Assembly (NCBI GenBank): GCA_012960155.1
Contig: DUBU01000001.1
Location: 103,646-136,363 of the forward strand
From: Micavibrio sp.
Lineage (GTDB): Bacteria; Pseudomonadota; Alphaproteobacteria; Micavibrionales; Micavibrionaceae
Reading direction: 5' to 3'
DNA: 32,718 nt
Position numbers and translations under genes: made by a program. The notes beneath the pieces are model-generated. The model made no database searches. It had not been told where the DNA came from and saw only the letters and a list, made by a program, of their open reading frames with translations. This document shows positions 31,736-32,718 of this stretch, piece by piece (the stretch's first letter is position 1; every line of letters starts with the position of its first letter).

Positions 31736-32718
31736 ATGTTATCGTTGATATTGAAGCGTAATGTAGCCCTAATAAGGGCGGTATGCAAGAAAACGCAGCC
31801 CCGCAGCGTGTTTTTTGCCGCGATGCTGGCTGTTTTGTTTCTGGTGGCTTTACTGCCATCCACAGCGCAGGCTGCGAGCATTATGTCCGCTGAAGATCGG
31901 GCCACGACGATTGCCGCGCTTAAAAAAATACAATCAGGCAAATGGACAGAGGCAGAAAAGGATATTGCTGCTACGCGTGACCCGCTAGCCGCGAAACTTT
32001 ATTACTGGTTTCAATACACAAAGAAAGATGATGCGGCGTCATTTGCACGCGTATCTTCGTTTATCAGACAGAATAAAGACTGGCCATGGCAGAATGATCT
32101 GCGCATGACAGCCGAAAAACGTCTGCTGGAAGAAGCTAAAAAGCCTGATACAAAGCCAAGTAATGCCGATATTTTGGAATGGTTTAACGAGTTTGCCCCT
32201 AAAACCACAGATGGTATGGCATTATATCTGAAGACTTTAAGCGCTCTAGGTAGAGACGCTGAGATGCGTGAAAAGTTGAATAGCTGGTGGGAGCGCGCGT
32301 TAATTACGCCATCGGAGCAATCATCGTTTCTGAACAAATATAAACCCTTGTTGGAAGAAAAAAGCCAGATACGCCGCATGAGCTACTTGCTATCTAAAGG
32401 CCATTACACAAATGGCCGTGCTATTGCTGCGTTATTGGGCAAAGGCTACCCGCAATTAGCGGAGGCCCGTATTGCTGTTGCTGAAGGGCAGAGTGGCGTT
32501 GATGCTGCGATCGCACGCGTGCCACCACATCTGGAACACGATGCAGGGCTGCTGTATGAGCGTTTAAAATGGCGCCGCGTGAATAAACACAATATCGGGG
32601 CAATGGATATTCTGTTTAACCCGCCAGCCGCCGCAAACATTCCTAATCTGGATGAGTGGTGGAAAGAACGTCACATTATCGCACGTCGTTGGATCGAAGA
32701 AAAACAATACGAAAATGC
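31736..32718 (+). CDS. Soluble lytic murein transglycosylase, N-terminal part (runs off the window)
   Basis: The frame is open to the end of the window (about 327 codons). A signal peptide is present (hydrophobic core MLAVLFLVALLPSTAQA, cleavage before ASI, after a basic stretch KKTQPRS). Helical-repeat sequence follows, typical of the Slt70 superhelical domain: FSxKY-like YYWFQYTKKDD, WPWQNDLRMTAEKRL, and HNIGAMDILFNPPA with WWKERHIIARRWI. The catalytic lysozyme-like domain with its Glu would be beyond the window. Such enzymes cleave glycan strands in the periplasm. The start is uncertain: the ATG at 31736 is the farthest upstream, with a GTG at 31808 and an ATG at 31823 as alternatives, and none has a good ribosome site. 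Confidence 0.78.
   Translation, partial: MLSLILKRNVALIRAVCKKTQPRSVFFAAMLAVLFLVALLPSTAQAASIMSAEDRATTIAALKKIQSGKWTEAEKDIAATRDPLAAKLYYWFQYTKKDDAASFARVSSFIRQNKDWPWQNDLRMTAEKRLLEEAKKPDTKPSNADILEWFNEFAPKTTDGMALYLKTLSALGRDAEMREKLNSWWERALITPSEQSSFLNKYKPLLEEKSQIRRMSYLLSKGHYTNGRAIAALLGKGYPQLAEARIAVAEGQSGVDAAIARVPPHLEHDAGLLYERLKWRRVNKHNIGAMDILFNPPAAANIPNLDEWWKERHIIARRWIEEKQYEN
31766..31779. other. Inverted repeat in the dapA/transglycosylase divergent region
   Basis: GCCCT-AATA-AGGGC is a perfect 5-base-pair dyad with a 4-base loop, 46 bases upstream of the dapA ATG. It may be an operator or a hairpin; if the transglycosylase starts at 31736 it lies inside that gene. Confidence 0.35.

Overview
The window comes from an alphaproteobacterium. 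The supporting marks are a FliX-family flagellar regulator divergent from flgI, a CckA-type hybrid histidine kinase next to flhB, a DUF6468-like gene and a MotE-like gene directly after fliM, a DksA that has lost most of its zinc cysteines, and a GTTC-N7-GTTC LexA box before recA. Base composition is moderate and many intergenic regions are AT-rich. The gene content suits Rhodospirillales-like or Micavibrio-like lineages, but this placement is inference; a recA or fliP phylogeny would settle it.

Layout. Positions 1-3327 (minus strand) hold flgI, a rod-binding flgJ domain gene, a FlgN-like chaperone gene and the 5' part of a fliK-like gene. Divergent from these, fliX and dksA read on the plus strand. 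Positions 4606-6943 (minus) form a small non-flagellar islet: a universal stress protein with a small membrane protein, a single-pass membrane protein and a SAM methyltransferase. Positions 7080-10456 (minus) are flgF-flgG-flgA-flgH. Positions 10800-13844 (plus) are fliL-fliM-DUF6468-motE, followed by cheY-cheZ (14004-15002). Next come two adjacent MotB-like genes (15116-16740) and a 1017-residue secreted TPR protein (16818-19871). Positions 19884-21633 (minus) encode export-gate genes: an FlhB C-terminal-domain homologue, a 93-residue coiled-coil protein, fliO and fliP. Divergent from these, flgB-flgC-fliE-fliQ-fliR run on the plus strand, then flhB and cckA. The right end holds a hypothetical membrane protein, recA, a 59-residue small protein, smpB, dapA and the start of a lytic transglycosylase.

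How it works together. Most genes build the flagellar basal body, type III export gate, P and L rings, switch and stator, and cheY/cheZ tune the switch. Three operons (flgI, flgF, flgB) are preceded by sigma-54 type -24/-12 elements (TGGCACAG, with GG-N10-GC spacing). Each also has a GGCAA-N3-TT(G/T)CC dyad about 125-150 bases upstream of the predicted start. With fliX present, this suggests a FliX/FlbD-like, assembly-coupled sigma-54 regulon, although no flbD lies in the window.

The least understood parts are the MotB-like pair, in which the first member has Ser where the second has the channel Asp, with the large TPR protein behind it; the coiled-coil gene inside the export-gate operon; and several small or hypothetical genes. 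No tRNA, rRNA, CRISPR array, insertion sequence or prophage was seen.
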